The notes beneath the pieces are model-generated. The model was given only the letters and a program-made list of their open reading frames with translations. It did no database searches and had not been told where the DNA came from. This document shows positions 1 through 10,798 of a stretch of 64,000 nucleotides of DNA, one piece after another (position 1 is the first letter of the stretch; each line of letters opens with the position of its first letter). The translations under genes and the position numbers were made by a program. Source of the stretch: Anastrepha obliqua (lineage: Eukaryota > Arthropoda > Insecta > Diptera > Tephritidae); assembly GCF_027943255.1 (NCBI RefSeq), contig NC_072897.1, forward strand, positions 60,412,406 to 60,476,405, written 5' to 3'.

Positions 1-69
1 TCAACACTTGTTTGTCGACCCATCTTTATAACCCGCTTGATAATAAACAACTAAAACACTAAGAATAAG

Positions 70-252
70 ATGCAAGCGAAAATTAATATCCAAAAATACA
101 TATCCCGTTATTTTAAAAGAAACAAGGTTAGGTGGCTCACTTTGAGTGTGACGTTAGTTTGTGCGTTTGGTTTTGTTCTTCATTATTACTCTTACTTCGG
201 CAGCAAACAAACAGAAAAAATACAGTTAGATTACACAAGCATGCTCACTTGA
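70..252 (+). CDS. Small unassigned ORF, possible membrane peptide
   Basis: This 60-residue frame starts with ATG. It has a basic N-terminus (about residues 3-21) and a hydrophobic stretch (about residues 23-42), the look of a type II membrane anchor. I recognise no family. No splice donor is obvious at its end, and it lies beside a broken transposon copy, so it may be chance. A 22-bp segment inside it (131-152) recurs with one mismatch at 326-347, suggesting local duplication. Nothing else in 1-351 was recognisable. Confidence 0.15.
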   Translation: MQAKINIQKYISRYFKRNKVRWLTLSVTLVCAFGFVLHYYSYFGSKQTEKIQLDYTSMLT

Positions 253-384
253 TAAAGTTGACAAAAAATAATGGGTGTTTGAAAGTATTTACAAAAGTTG
301 TTTAAACAAATATCTTCAAGGAATTGGTGGCTCACTTTGACTGTGACTCATTGTATGTACATATTTTCTGTTTTGATTGATTTA

Positions 385-3300
385 TCTATACTAATATTAT
401 AAAGAGGAAAACTTTGTTTGTTTGTTTGTTTGTTTGTTTGTAACGAATAGGCTCAAAAACTACTGGACCGATTTTAAAAATTCTTTCAGCATTCGAAACC
501 TACATTATCCAAGAGTAACATGGATTACATTTTATTTTGGAAAAAAATAGGGTTCCGTAAGATATTTGGATTTTTCGGACACAAACTGAAAAAAATCTTA
601 GATCTATACTAATATTATAAAGAGGAAAACTTTGTTTGTTTGTTTGTAACGAATAGGCTCAAAAACTACTGGGCCGATTTTAAAAATTCTTTCACCATTC
701 GAAAACTACACTATCCAAGAGTAACATGGATTACATTTTATTTTGGAAAAAAATAGGGTTCCTTAAGATATTTGGATTTTTCGGACACAAACTGAAAAAA
801 ATCTTATATATAAAATAAAGTCAACTTTTTGTGTGTGTTCGCTAACCGGCCGTGTCTGCACCGAATTAAACCAAACTTACACACATTGTTAAGAAGGGAT
901 TGAAGATGGTTTCCGTATAGTTTGGATACCTATTGGTGAATAGGGCTCGAGATATAGGTCAAAACGTGGACCCGGGTAACCTTCGGATGTGTATGTACAA
1001 TATGGGTATCAAATGGAAGCTGTTGGTGAATGCTTTAGTTCAGAGTATTTTTCATGCCGCTCCATGACTAGGGTCTCGAGATTGACACCAAAACGTGGAC
1101 CCTAGAATGTGTATGTACAATATGGGTATCAAATGGAAGCTGCTGGTGAATCCTTTAGTACAGAGTATTTTTCATGCTGCTCCGTGATTGGGGTCTCGAG
1201 ATATAGGTCAAAACGGTGACCCGGGTAACCTTTGGTTGTGTATGTACATTATGGGTATCAAATGAAAGCTGTTGATAAGTGTTTTAATACGGGGTAATTT
1301 TCATACCTATTGATGACTAGGGTCTCGAAATATAGGCTAAAACGTGGACCCGCCGTGTCTTTGCACCGAATGAAACCAAACTTACACACATTCTTAAGGA
1401 GGCATTGAAGATGGTTTTCGTATAGTTTAAATACCTATTGGTAGATAGGGTCTCGAGATATAGGTCAAAACGTGGACCCGGGTAACCTTCGGATGTGTAT
1501 GTACAATATGGGTATCAAATGGAAGCTGTTGGTGAATGCTTTAGTTCAGAGTATTTCCATCCGCTCCGTGACTAGGGTCTCGAGATAGAGACCAAAACGT
1601 GGACCTTAGAATGTGTTGGTACAATATGGATATCAAATGAAAGCTGTTGATAAGTGCTTTAATACGGGGTCATTTTCATACCTATTGATGACGAGGGTCT
1701 CGAGATATAGGTCAAAATGTGGACCCGGGTAACCTTCGGACGTGTATGTACAATATGGGTATCAAATGGAAGCTGTTGATAAGTGCTTTAATACGGGGTA
1801 ATTTTCATACCTATTGATGACTAGGGTCTGGAAATATATGCCAAAACATGGACCCGCCGTGTCTTTGCACCGAATTAAACCAAACTTACACACATTGTTA
1901 AGGAGGCATTGAATATGGGTTTCGTATTGTTTGGATACCTATTGGTAGATGGGGTCTCGAGATATAGGTCAAAACGTGGACCCGGGTAACCTTCGGATGT
2001 GTATGTACAATATGGGTATCAAATGCAAGCTGTTGGTGAATGCTTTAGTTCAGAGTATTTCCATCCGCTCCGTGACTAGGGTCTCGAGATAGAGACCAAA
2101 CCCTGGACCCTAGAATGTGTTTGTACAATATGGATATCAAATGAAAGTTGTTGATAAGTGCTTTAATACGGGGTAATTTTCATACCTATTGATGACTAGG
2201 GTCTCGAGATATAGGTCAAAACGTGGACCCGGGTAACCTTCCGACGTGTATGTACAATATGGGTATCAAATGAAAGCTGTTGATAAGTGCTTTAATACGG
2301 GGTAATTTTCATACCTATTGATGACTAGAGTCTGGAAATATATGCCAAAACGTGGACCCGCCGTGTCTTTGCACCGAATTAAACCAAACTTACACATATT
2401 GTTAAGGAGGTACTGAAGATGGTTTACGTATAGTTTGGATACCTATTGGTAAATAGGGTCTCGAGATATAGGTCAAAACGTGGACCCGGGTAACCTTCGG
2501 ATGTGTATGTACAATATGGGTATCAAATGGAAGCTGTTGGTGAATGCTTTAGTTCAGAGTATTTCCATCCGTTCCGCGACTAGGGTCTCGAGATGGAGAC
2601 CAAAACGTGGACCCTAGAATGTGTTTGTACAATATGGATATCAAATGAAAGCTGTTGATAAGTGCTTTAATACGGGGTAATTTTCATACCTATTGGTAAC
2701 CTTCGGACGTGTATGTACAATATGGGTATCAAATGGAAGCTGTTGATAAGTGCTTTAATACGGGGTAATTTTCATACCTATTGATGACTCGGGTCTGGAA
2801 ATATATGCCAAAACGTGGACCCGCCGTGTCTTTGCACCGAATTAAACCAAACTTACACACATTGTTAAGGAGGTATTCAAGATGGTTTCCGTATAGCTTG
2901 GATACCTATTGGTAGATAGGGTCTCGAGATATAGGTCAAAACGTGGACCCGGGTAACCTTCGGATGTGTATGTAAAATATGGGTATCAAATGGAAGCTGT
3001 TGGTGAATGCTTTAGTTCAGAGTATTTCCATCCGCTCCGTGACTAGGGTCTCGAGATAGAGACCAAAACGTGGACCCTAGAATGTGTTTGTACAATATGG
3101 ATATCAAATGAAAGCTGTTGATAAGTGTTTTAATACGGGGTAATTTTCATACCTATTGATGACTGGGGTCTGGAAATATATGCCAAAACGTGGACCCGCC
3201 GTGTCTTTGCACCGAATTAAACCAAACTTACACACATTGTTAAGGAGGTATTGAAGATGGTTTTCGTATAGTTTGGATACCTATTGGTAGATAGGGTCTC

Positions 3301-3764
3301 GAGATATAGGTCAAAACGTGGACCCGGGTAACCTTCGGATGTGTATGTACAATATGGGTATCAACTGGAAGCTGTTGGTGAATGCTTTAGTTCAGAGTAT
3401 TTCCATCCGCTCCGTGACTAGGGTCTCGAGATAGAGACCAAATCGTGGACCCTAGAATGTGTTTGTACAATATGGGTATCAAATGAAAGCTGTTGCTAAG
3501 TGCTTTAATACGGGGTACTTCTCATACCTATTGATGGCTAGGGTCTCGAAATATATGCCAAAACGTGGACCCGCCGTGTATTTGCACCGAATTAAACCAA
3601 ACTTACGCACATTGTTAAGTAAGTATTGAAAATGGGTTTCGTAAAGTTTGGTTGTAATTCGGAGCACTGGCAACGGGTACAGCTTTCTTTTGAGCCAGCC
3701 ATAATGTCGCTTACTTTTTTAACGCTTCGGGCGGAACTGAACTGTCAAATTGACAGTGTTAGTT
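385..3764 (+). mobile_element. H1, Helitron-like element filled with minisatellite
   Basis: The element starts TCTATACTAATATTATAAAG exactly where R_A is interrupted, with host A to its left. The first 220 bp is duplicated (385-602 and 603-800). A segment with AAAGTCAACTTTTTGTGTG follows, then the minisatellite. The start resembles the 5' motif I remember for Lep1-type nonautonomous Helitron relatives of insects; that is from memory. No coding frame belongs to it. The 3' end is missing: an RTE fragment sits at 3765 and R_A resumes directly after it. H1 and H2 are in opposite orientation and form a long imperfect inverted repeat. Confidence 0.6.
880..3640 (+). repeat. Higher-order minisatellite array inside H1
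   Basis: Monomers of about 120-130 bp carry the landmarks GGGTCTCGAGATATAGG, AACGTGGACCCGGGTAACC and TATGGGTATCAAATG. Several monomer types alternate. A distinctive block (CCGCCGTGTCTTTGCACCG followed by AAACCAAACTTACACAC) recurs near 1350, 1853, 2358, 2820, 3195 and 3570, giving a higher-order period of about 370-500 bp. Short frames across it are by-products of the repeat. Confidence 0.85.
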
Positions 3765-4843
3765 CTTCTTCTTCTTAATTGGCGCGATAACCGCTTACGC
3801 GATTTTGGCCGAGGTTAACAAAGCGCGCCAGTCGTTTCTTTCTCGTGCTAACCGGCGCCAATTGGATACACCAAGTGAGGCCAAGTCCTTCTCCACCTGA
3901 TCTTTCCAACGCAGAGGAGGCCTTCCTCTTCCTCTGCTACCACCAGCTGGTACCGCATCGAATACTTTCAAAGCCGGAGCGTTTGTATCCATTCGGACGA
4001 CATGACCCAGCCAACGAAGCCGCTGGATCTTTATTCGCTGCGCTATGTCTATGTCGTCGTAAAGCTCATACAGCTCATCGTTCCATCGTCTGCGATATTC
4101 GCCGTTGCCAACGTGCAAAGGTCCAAAAATCTTACGCAGAATCTTTCTCTCGAACACTCCAAGCGTTGCTTCATCGGATGTTGTCATCGTCCAAGCTTCT
4201 GCGCCATACGTTAGGACGGGCATGATGAGAGTCTTGTAGAGTGTTAATTTTGTTCGTCGAGAGAGGACTTTACTGCTCAATTGCCTACTTAGTCCAAAGT
4301 AGCACTTGTTGGCAAGAGAGATTCTACGTTGGATTTCAAGGCTGACATTGTTATCGGTGTTAATGCTGGTTCCTAAATACACGAAGTCTTTTACAACCTC
4401 AAAATTATAATTGTCAACAGTGACGTGGGTGCCGATACGCGAGTGCGCCGACTGTTTGTTTGAAGACAGGAAGTACTTCGTTTTGTCCTCGTTCACCACC
4501 AGACCCATTCGCTTTGCCTCTTTATCCAGTTTGGAGAATGCAGAACTAACAGCGCGGTTGTTAAGGCCGATGATGTCAATATCATCGGCATACGCCAACA
4601 ATTGTACGCTCTTATAAAAAATTGTGCCTGAGCGATTAAGTTCTGCGACTCGTACGATGCTCTCCAGCATCAGGTTAAAGAAGTCACACGACAGTGAGTC
4701 ACCCTGTCTGAAACCTCGTTTGGTATCAAACGGCTCGGAGAGGTCCTTCCCAATTCTGACGGCGCTGCTGGTGTTGAGCAACGTCATCTTACATAGCCGT
4801 ATTAGTTTTGCGGGGATACCAAATTCAGACATAGCGGCATACA
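3765..4843 (-). pseudogene. 5'-truncated RTE-clade LINE (3' half of ORF)
   Basis: On the minus strand this holds the last 340 or so codons of an RTE-type ORF2, open to its natural stop. It begins within reverse transcriptase and includes the motifs GFRQGDSLSCDFF and AYADDIDIIG, then the C-terminal region with RWLGHVVRMD and GRGRPPLRW. The 3' end is a short AAG-type microsatellite tail, typical of RTE elements. The nearly full-length copy at 46221-49463 continues past the 4843 break, so this copy is 5'-truncated, as expected of target-primed reverse transcription. It retains 11 codons that the longer copy has lost. It is not functional because the endonuclease and half of RT are absent. Confidence 0.9.
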
Positions 4844-5095
4844 TAGTATTATATAAAAATCAGGTCATATCCAGTATGAACTATTTTATACCGAAAAGAA
4901 ATTTCCATTTATGAAATACCAGCAAACCCGGCCCCCTTCGCTGGGCACACTAAAATAGAATAGATATGGTTTAGAACAGAAAATATGTGGTTTTCATATT
5001 ATTTATTTCTTTATTCTTTATTCAAGCGCTTTGGCATAAACAATATTTTTTGTTTTTCTATTTGTTTTTGAGTAAATATAAAATATAAATTGAAA

Positions 5096-5168
5096 ATCAG
5101 GAAAAAAGAAGATTGTTTTTAAATTTCAAATCAACGCATATGAATAAACAATCGTCTTTTTTCCTGAT
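5096..5168. repeat. Short inverted repeat (hairpin) in H2
   Basis: Arms 5096-5120 and 5144-5168 pair over 25 bp with two mismatches around a 23-nt loop. Weaker complementarity continues outward (AAATATAAATTGAAA against TTTCAATTTATAT). It lies in the unique 3' part of H2. Its role is unknown. Confidence 0.7.
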
Positions 5169-5599
5169 CATCCATGAATTTTTCGTTTCAATTTATATGT
5201 TTTATTAAGCATTGGAGCTTTTTTAACCATTATCCATTTATATTTTTCAAAAAAAAAAAAACGAAAAAAATTGTTTTTTCCACGAACACATATTGTAATT
5301 TCATTCGGATTTCACATTAAATTCTGAAATTTCGTAAGAAATTATTCACTGTTCCAAAATCCACTCCAAAAAGATTCACAAACAATTTTTACATGTTGCA
5401 CTTACGTTTTTTTTTTATGGCATCCAAATCAGAAAGAAATATTGACACATTGTAACTAGCACTGTCAATTTGACAGTTCAGTTCCACCCCAAGCGTTAAA
5501 AAAGTAAGCGACATTATGGCTGGCTCAAAAGAACGCTGTACCCGTTGCCACTGCTCCGAATTACAACCAAACTTTACGAAACCCATTTTCAATACTTAC

Positions 5600-7640
5600 T
5601 TAACAATGTACATAAGTTTGGTTTAATTCGGTGCAAAGACACGGCGGGTCCACGTTTTGGCATATATTTCGAGACCCTAGTCATCATTAGGTATGAAAAT
5701 TACCCCGTATTAAAACACTTATCAACAGCTTTCATTTGATACCTATATTGTACATACACAACCAAGGGTTACCTGGGTCCACGTTTTGACCTATATCTCG
5801 AGACCCCAGTCACGTAGCGGCATGAAAAATACTTTGTACTAAGGCATTCACCAACAGCTTCAATTTGATATCCATATTGTACAAACACATTCTAGGCTCC
5901 ACGTTTTGGTCTCTATCTCGAGATCCTAGCCACGGAGCGGCATGAAAAATACTCTGAACTAAAGCACTCACCTACAGCTTCCATTTGATACCCATATTGT
6001 ACATACACGTCCGAAGGTTACCCGGGTCCACGTTTTGACCTATATCTCGAGACCCTAGTCATCAATAGGTATAAAAATTACCCCGTATTAAAGCACTTAT
6101 CAACAGCTTTCATTTGATATCCATATTGTACAAACACATTCTAGGGTCCAGGTTTGGTCTCTATCTCGAGACCCTAGTCACGGAGCGGATGGAAATACTC
6201 TGAACTAAAGCATTCACCAACAGCTTCCATTTGATACCCATATTGTACATACACATCCAAAGGTTACCCGGGTCCACGTTTTGACCTATATTTCGAGACC
6301 CTATCTACCAATAGGTATCCAACCTATACGGAAACCATCTTCAATACCTCCTTAACAATGTGTGTAAGTTTGGTTTAATTCGGTGCAAAGACACGGCGGG
6401 TCCACGTTTTGGCATATATTTCGAGACCCTAGTCATCAATAGGTATGAAAATTATCCCGTATTAAAGCACTTATCAACAGCTTTCATTTGATACCCATAT
6501 TGTACAAACACATTCTAGGGTCCACGATTTGGTCTCTATCTCGAGACCCTAGTCACGGAGCGGATGGAAATACTCTGAACTAAAGCATTCACCAACAGCT
6601 TCCATTTGATACCCATATTGTACATACACATCCGAAGGTTACCCGGGTCCACGTTTTGACCTATATCTCGAGACCCCAGTAACGTAGCGGCATGAAAAAT
6701 ACTCTGTACTAAGGCATTCACCAACAGCTTCAATTTGATATCCATATTGTACAAACACATTCTAGGCTCCACGTTTTGGTCTCTATCTCGAGATCCTAGC
6801 CACGGAGCGGCATGAAAAATACTCTGAACTAAAGCATTTACCAACAGCTTCCATTTGATACCCATATTGTACATACACGTCCGAAGGTTACCCGGGTCCA
6901 CGTTTTGACCTATATCTCGGGACCCTAGTCATCAATAGGTATAAAAATTACCCCGTATTAAAGCACTTATCAACAGCTTCCATTTGATACCCATATTGTA
7001 CATACACGTCCGAAGGTTACCCGGGTCCACGTTTTGACCTATATCTCGAGACCCTAGTCATCAAGAGGTATGAAAATTACCCCGTATTAAAGCACTTATC
7101 AACAGCTTTCATTTGATATCCATATTGTACCAACACATTCTAGGGTCCACGTTTTGGTCTCTATCTCGAGACCCTAGTCACGGAGCGGATGGAAATACTC
7201 TGAACTAAAGCATTCACCAACAGCTTCCATTTGATACCCATATTGTACATACACATCCAAAGGTTACCCGGGTCCACGTTTTGACCTATATCTCGAGACC
7301 CCAATCACGGAGCGGCATGAAAAATACTCTGTACTAAAGCATTCACCAACAGCTTCCATTTGATACCCATATTGTACATACACATTCTAGGGTCCACGTT
7401 TTGGTGTCTATCTCGAGACCCTAGTCATGGAGCGGCATGAAAAATACTCTGAACTAAAGCATTCACCAACAGCTTCCATTTGGTACCCATATTGTACATA
7501 CACATCCGAAGGTTACCCGGGTCCACGTTTTGACCTATATCTCGAGCCCTATTCACCAATAGGTATCCAAACTATACGGAAACCATCTTCAATACCTTCT
7601 TAACAATGTGTGTAAGTTTGGTTTAATTCGGTGCAGACAC
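5600..7640 (-). repeat. Higher-order minisatellite array inside H2
   Basis: This is the same monomer family as in H1, on the opposite strand. The CACGGCGGGTCCACG block recurs near 5640 and 6393. A 121-codon frame across 6536-6901 exists only because monomers of compatible length keep a frame open; it shows no domain. Confidence 0.85.
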
Positions 7641-8404
7641 GGCCGGTTAGCGAACACACAGAAAAAGTTGACTTTATTTTATATATAAGATTTTTTTCAG
7701 TTTGTGTCCGAAAAATCCAAATATCTTACGGAACCCTAGTTTTTTCCAAAATAAAATGTAATCCATGTTACTCTTGGATAACGTAGTTTTCGAATGGTGA
7801 AAGAATTTTTAAAATCGGTCCAGTAGTTTTTGAGCCTATTCGTTACAAACAAAGTTTTCCTCTTTATAATATTAGTATAGACAAAAGAAAACAGTATTTT
7901 AAAGAAATTTTAATTAAAATAAACTCAAAAATTTTACCAAACTTTCCTGGTTTGAATTGTAAAAAAAAATGTGCAGGAAAAAAAAATATGACTTCAGGAC
8001 TTGAACCTGAATTAAATATGTACGTGCCAAAAACCAAAGCGAATAATTCCGCCGACTTTAGCTTCTGCACCACAAATTAACTGCCGCGCGGCCTTCTTAA
8101 TCGCAAATTTATTCGCTTCGCTGTGGGCATGAAATAAGTCGATTTCCTTAGTAGTGTGCCGAAAAATCTTATGAAATTCCTTAGTAGTTTGGTAAACGCA
8201 GAAAAAATCTGAATTCCTGTCCTATCGTGGTAAGTAAATATAGAAACCCTCCACTCGCGTCACTCGCGGGGTAAATATCTGCAATTCCCCACTAATGAGG
8301 AAAGTTGAATTTGAAATTACCTTAGTATGAATCTATAAATTAGTACTCGAAAAAAGCTCATTTAACCTTTGCTCCTTCTCATTGAATTAACATTCTCTGT
8401 CCGC

Positions 8405-8632
8405 TCTATGGCAACTAGATAGAATGATGGCCTCTACGGCTGCGCTATTAATGAATTTGTTCTTGTAGTCGCTGGGCATAGAATTTTAGCTTTGGACGAC
8501 ATACGCATTTACAGGAATAAAGTGAGTTGCCAGTGTGTACGGTTGTATGTACATGCATATGTGTATATTGTGCATTTTGTTCTTGCAGTCGTTGGGCATA
8601 GAATTTTAGCTTCGGGCGACATACGCATTTAG
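8405..8632 (+). repeat. R_A-related fragment with two copies of a 56-bp repeat
   Basis: Two copies of a segment reading GGGCATAGAATTTTAGCTT then CGACATACGCATTTA lie at about 8457-8512 and 8577-8632. Related versions occur inside R_A copies 1 and 2 (about 21822 and 38855) and, inverted, near 45460. It therefore derives from an R_A-like family, but it lies outside the terminus of R_A copy 3. Confidence 0.6.
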
Positions 8633-8960
8633 TCACCGGACTTAAACCCTATTGAACATTTGTGGGAGCATTTAGACCACCAAATCCGGAAAATCAACAA
8701 AATACTAAATCGATATCATTTTTGTAAAATATATCTCTGTACACTTTATTTTGACGCGTAAAATATGCACTAAATTTTGATTTTGTCTTACAACTTTTGT
8801 TGTTGTAATTTATTTTTTTGTTGCTTTCTAGTAATTAGTAGAGAATCAAATACTAATTAAAAAAAACATGAAATTAAAATATATTGTTTTGTTATAAAAT
8901 ACTGAAATAAAATCCATATTATAACAAAATGCTTTCTACACATTATTTTGACGCTCACAG
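8633..8960 (+). pseudogene. Tc1-like transposon remnant (3' end)
   Basis: A frame from 8633 encodes the classic C-terminal Tc1 transposase motif SPDLNPIEHLWEHLD, containing the third catalytic acidic residue, and ends near 8760. Two copies of a motif ACA(C/T)TTATTTTGACGC-like follow at 8740-8757 and 8937-8954, about 197 bp apart, and the element ends CTCACAGTATA next to a TA. Paired direct repeats in a long terminal repeat are the layout of the IR/DR subgroup of Tc1 elements. The rest of the element is missing. Confidence 0.75.
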
Positions 8961-9157
8961 TATATATTTTTAGGATTTGCTCTTTCTAATTTCACTATTG
9001 AACTTAGGATATTTGTTTTTTTACTAGCTAGCCTACAGCGTTAACATTCTTTCTTCCTACATACAAACGAATTTTACTGCACTGCTGTTTAGTTTGACCA
9101 GTTGAGTATATTTCTGTTAATTATTGGTGAAAACTATGTCAGTGGTGATCCACGCGA

Positions 9158-9775
9158 GTTAAGTATATAAAACCAAGCACTAACACTTACATTAGGAACG
9201 ACCCTATAGATGAATTTATTGCAAATATACAATAATTACCAATAAATAAAGAAAAAGCGAAATATTAAACCCATCTCCGATTTGTTTAAAGAAATTATGA
9301 TTAAATCCATAAATCAAAACTATTTTTCGGTCGCAATTCCAAGAATTACAAGCGTCCCAATTTAACATAAAAGAATTAACTTCATTAATAAATTAAAGTA
9401 CTAAATGAAGAAAATGTAACGAAGTATATTTTTCGGTCGCAATTCTGAGAATTGCAACCGTCCCAAATTAACTAACTTTTTACTAAGAAAGCAATTTGTA
9501 ATAAATATTGCCAAATCGGGATTTCCGTTCCCAAACGAAAATGCAATATTCACAAGTAACAAAACAATTTTTTATTGAAACAGAATCGGCAATTTTATTA
9601 AACCAATGTAATTTAGCAAGTAAGAAAACAGAATTGTAAAATATACCAAGTTAGCAAATATGTACACATATGTAAGCTTTGATTGAACTTTAAGTGAAAT
9701 AATAAAGTCAGTCTTGTTCCTCCTGTTCGGTCAAGAAGTTGTCAAGCAATTTAGTTTTTTTAATAAAAACCACGA
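9158..9775 (+). repeat. G1 5' LTR
   Basis: It shares with the 3' LTR the blocks AGTTAAGTATATAAAA, CTATTTTTCGGTCGCAATTC and AATAAAGTCAGTCTTGTTCC. It includes about 250 bp absent from the 3' copy, including a second TTTTTCGGTCGCAATT block. The 3' boundary is approximate, near the shared ATAAAAAC. Confidence 0.7.
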
Positions 9776-10049
9776 CGCGGATCCCAGTGAAAAAGGGGAT
9801 CCAGTGATACGAATCGCGTTCGAAAAAAAAAAAAAATGTATAAATATTTGGTGCAGTGAAAGCTTAGATATAAAAATCAAGCCAACACCATCAGAGTACA
9901 GTGAACCACGGGGTGCAGTGAAAGCTTAGATATAAAAATCAAGCCAACACCATCAAAGTACAGTGAACCACGGGAAGCAGTCAAAGCTAACAAAATTCAA
10001 CAAAATTATTCGAAGCAGCAGACAACACGCATTTGATCAAAGAAGGATC

Positions 10050-10475
10050 ATGGAGGAACAGCCCCATTTACCAAGAGTGGATATGGTCGAGGAGTTTGCT
10101 AGACGAGTACAACCGTTGGAGGTTATGAGACAAGCATACCAGGAGCTAATGAGCAGAGTAAATGGAAACACCAGAGACAGCATGATGAAGACAATTAATA
10201 GTCTGCCCACTTTCACCGGCACTGGTGAAATAACAGTAAATTCATTTTTTAGCAACATCTATTATCTACAATAAACAACGCGGAGCTAATGAAAGAAGCA
10301 GTTCGAACGATTTTTTACAGAATTATACAAGGACCTGCAAAGGATGCAATCATCAACATCCCAGAACCAGACAACTGGAAGCTTATTAAGGAAACTCTGA
10401 AGTTACGGTACCGTCCCAACGTAGAGCCATATCATCTTTACAAGAAAATCGCCAACCTTAAAGTAAATAATATAC
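10050..10475 (+). pseudogene. G1 gag remnant
   Basis: The frame begins at the ATG at 10050 and is open to 10274. Capsid-like sequence resumes in another frame at 10289 and continues to the SINE junction, with a stretch resembling the capsid region of errantivirus Gag proteins (KLIKETLKLRYRPN). A stop or frameshift near 10274 breaks it. No zinc knuckle is visible. The 3' part is lost in the deletion that joins gag to env. Confidence 0.65.
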
Positions 10476-10484
10476 TAACTATGA

Positions 10485-10789
10485 CGGCGGCCGCCGTAGC
10501 CGAATGGGTTGGTGCGTGATCACCATTCGGAATTCACAGAGAGGTCGTTGGTTCGAATCGCGGTGAAAGCAAAATTAATAAAAACATTTTTCTAATAGCG
10601 GTCGCCCCTCGGCAGGCAATGGCAAACCTCCGAGTGTATTTCTGCCATGAAAAAGCTCCTCATAAAAATATCTGTCGTTCGGAGTCGGCTTGAAACTGTA
10701 GGTCCCTCCATTTGTGGAGATAGGAGGAGCTCGGCCAAACACCTAACAGAAAAGTGTACGCGCCAATTATTTATTTTATTTTTTTTTTT
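10485..10789 (+). mobile_element. tRNA-derived SINE, copy 1
   Basis: The head has a consensus Pol III A box (TAGCCGAATGGG, 10497-10508) and a B box (GGTTCGAATCG, 10550-10560). A non-tRNA body (CTCGGCAGGCAATGGCAAAC, GGAGTCGGCTTGAAACTGTA) and a T-rich 3' end follow. The 9-bp duplication TAACTATGA (10476-10484 and 10790-10798) brackets it exactly. Two further copies lie at 14349-14674 and about 60128-60375. Confidence 0.9.
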
Positions 10790-10798
10790 TAACTATGA

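Larger units (their letters stand above)
4919..7881 (-). mobile_element. H2, Helitron-like element (TC...CTGG)
   Basis: Read on the minus strand it starts TCTATACTAATATTATAAAG (7881) and ends GCCGGGTTTGCTGG with host T next (4919). That fits the Helitron 5'-TC...CTRR-3' pattern. Just before the end GCCC-AGCGAAGG-GGGC can form a short hairpin, also expected. No target duplication is seen; the neighbouring R_A sequence is continuous across the site. About 2 kb of the H-type minisatellite fills it (roughly 5600-7640) and a unique 3' part follows. No Rep/helicase gene is present, so it would be nonautonomous. Family assignment is inference. Confidence 0.6.
352..8399 (-). mobile_element. R_A copy 3, split by two Helitron-like insertions
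   Basis: Three blocks on the minus strand are collinear with the R_A element seen complete twice later: 7882-8399, 4850-4917 and about 352-384. The 8399 end is the R_A terminus (CATTCTCTG read on plus). Block 7882-8399 contains the intact TTAA target that piggyBac uses in copy 2. The 68-bp block at 4850 is exactly the R_A piece missing between the other two, so H1 and H2 are separate insertions into one R_A copy. The match ends near 352 and no second terminus was found, so the copy is truncated or rearranged. Confidence 0.75.

Noticed and set aside
3845..4225. 126-codon plus-strand frame (also 46305-46685)
   Set aside because: Antisense shadow of the conserved RTE reverse transcriptase; it is open in both copies only because the sense strand is similar.
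6536..6901. 121-codon frame on the minus strand
   Set aside because: It runs over minisatellite monomers; no domain and no homologous start in other copies.
385..7881. A single giant foldback transposon
   Set aside because: A 68-bp R_A remnant in the middle shows two separate insertions in opposite orientation.
10485..10570. Functional tRNA gene
   Set aside because: It has A and B boxes but no complete cloverleaf, and it is the head of a SINE with a TSD and body shared by two other copies.
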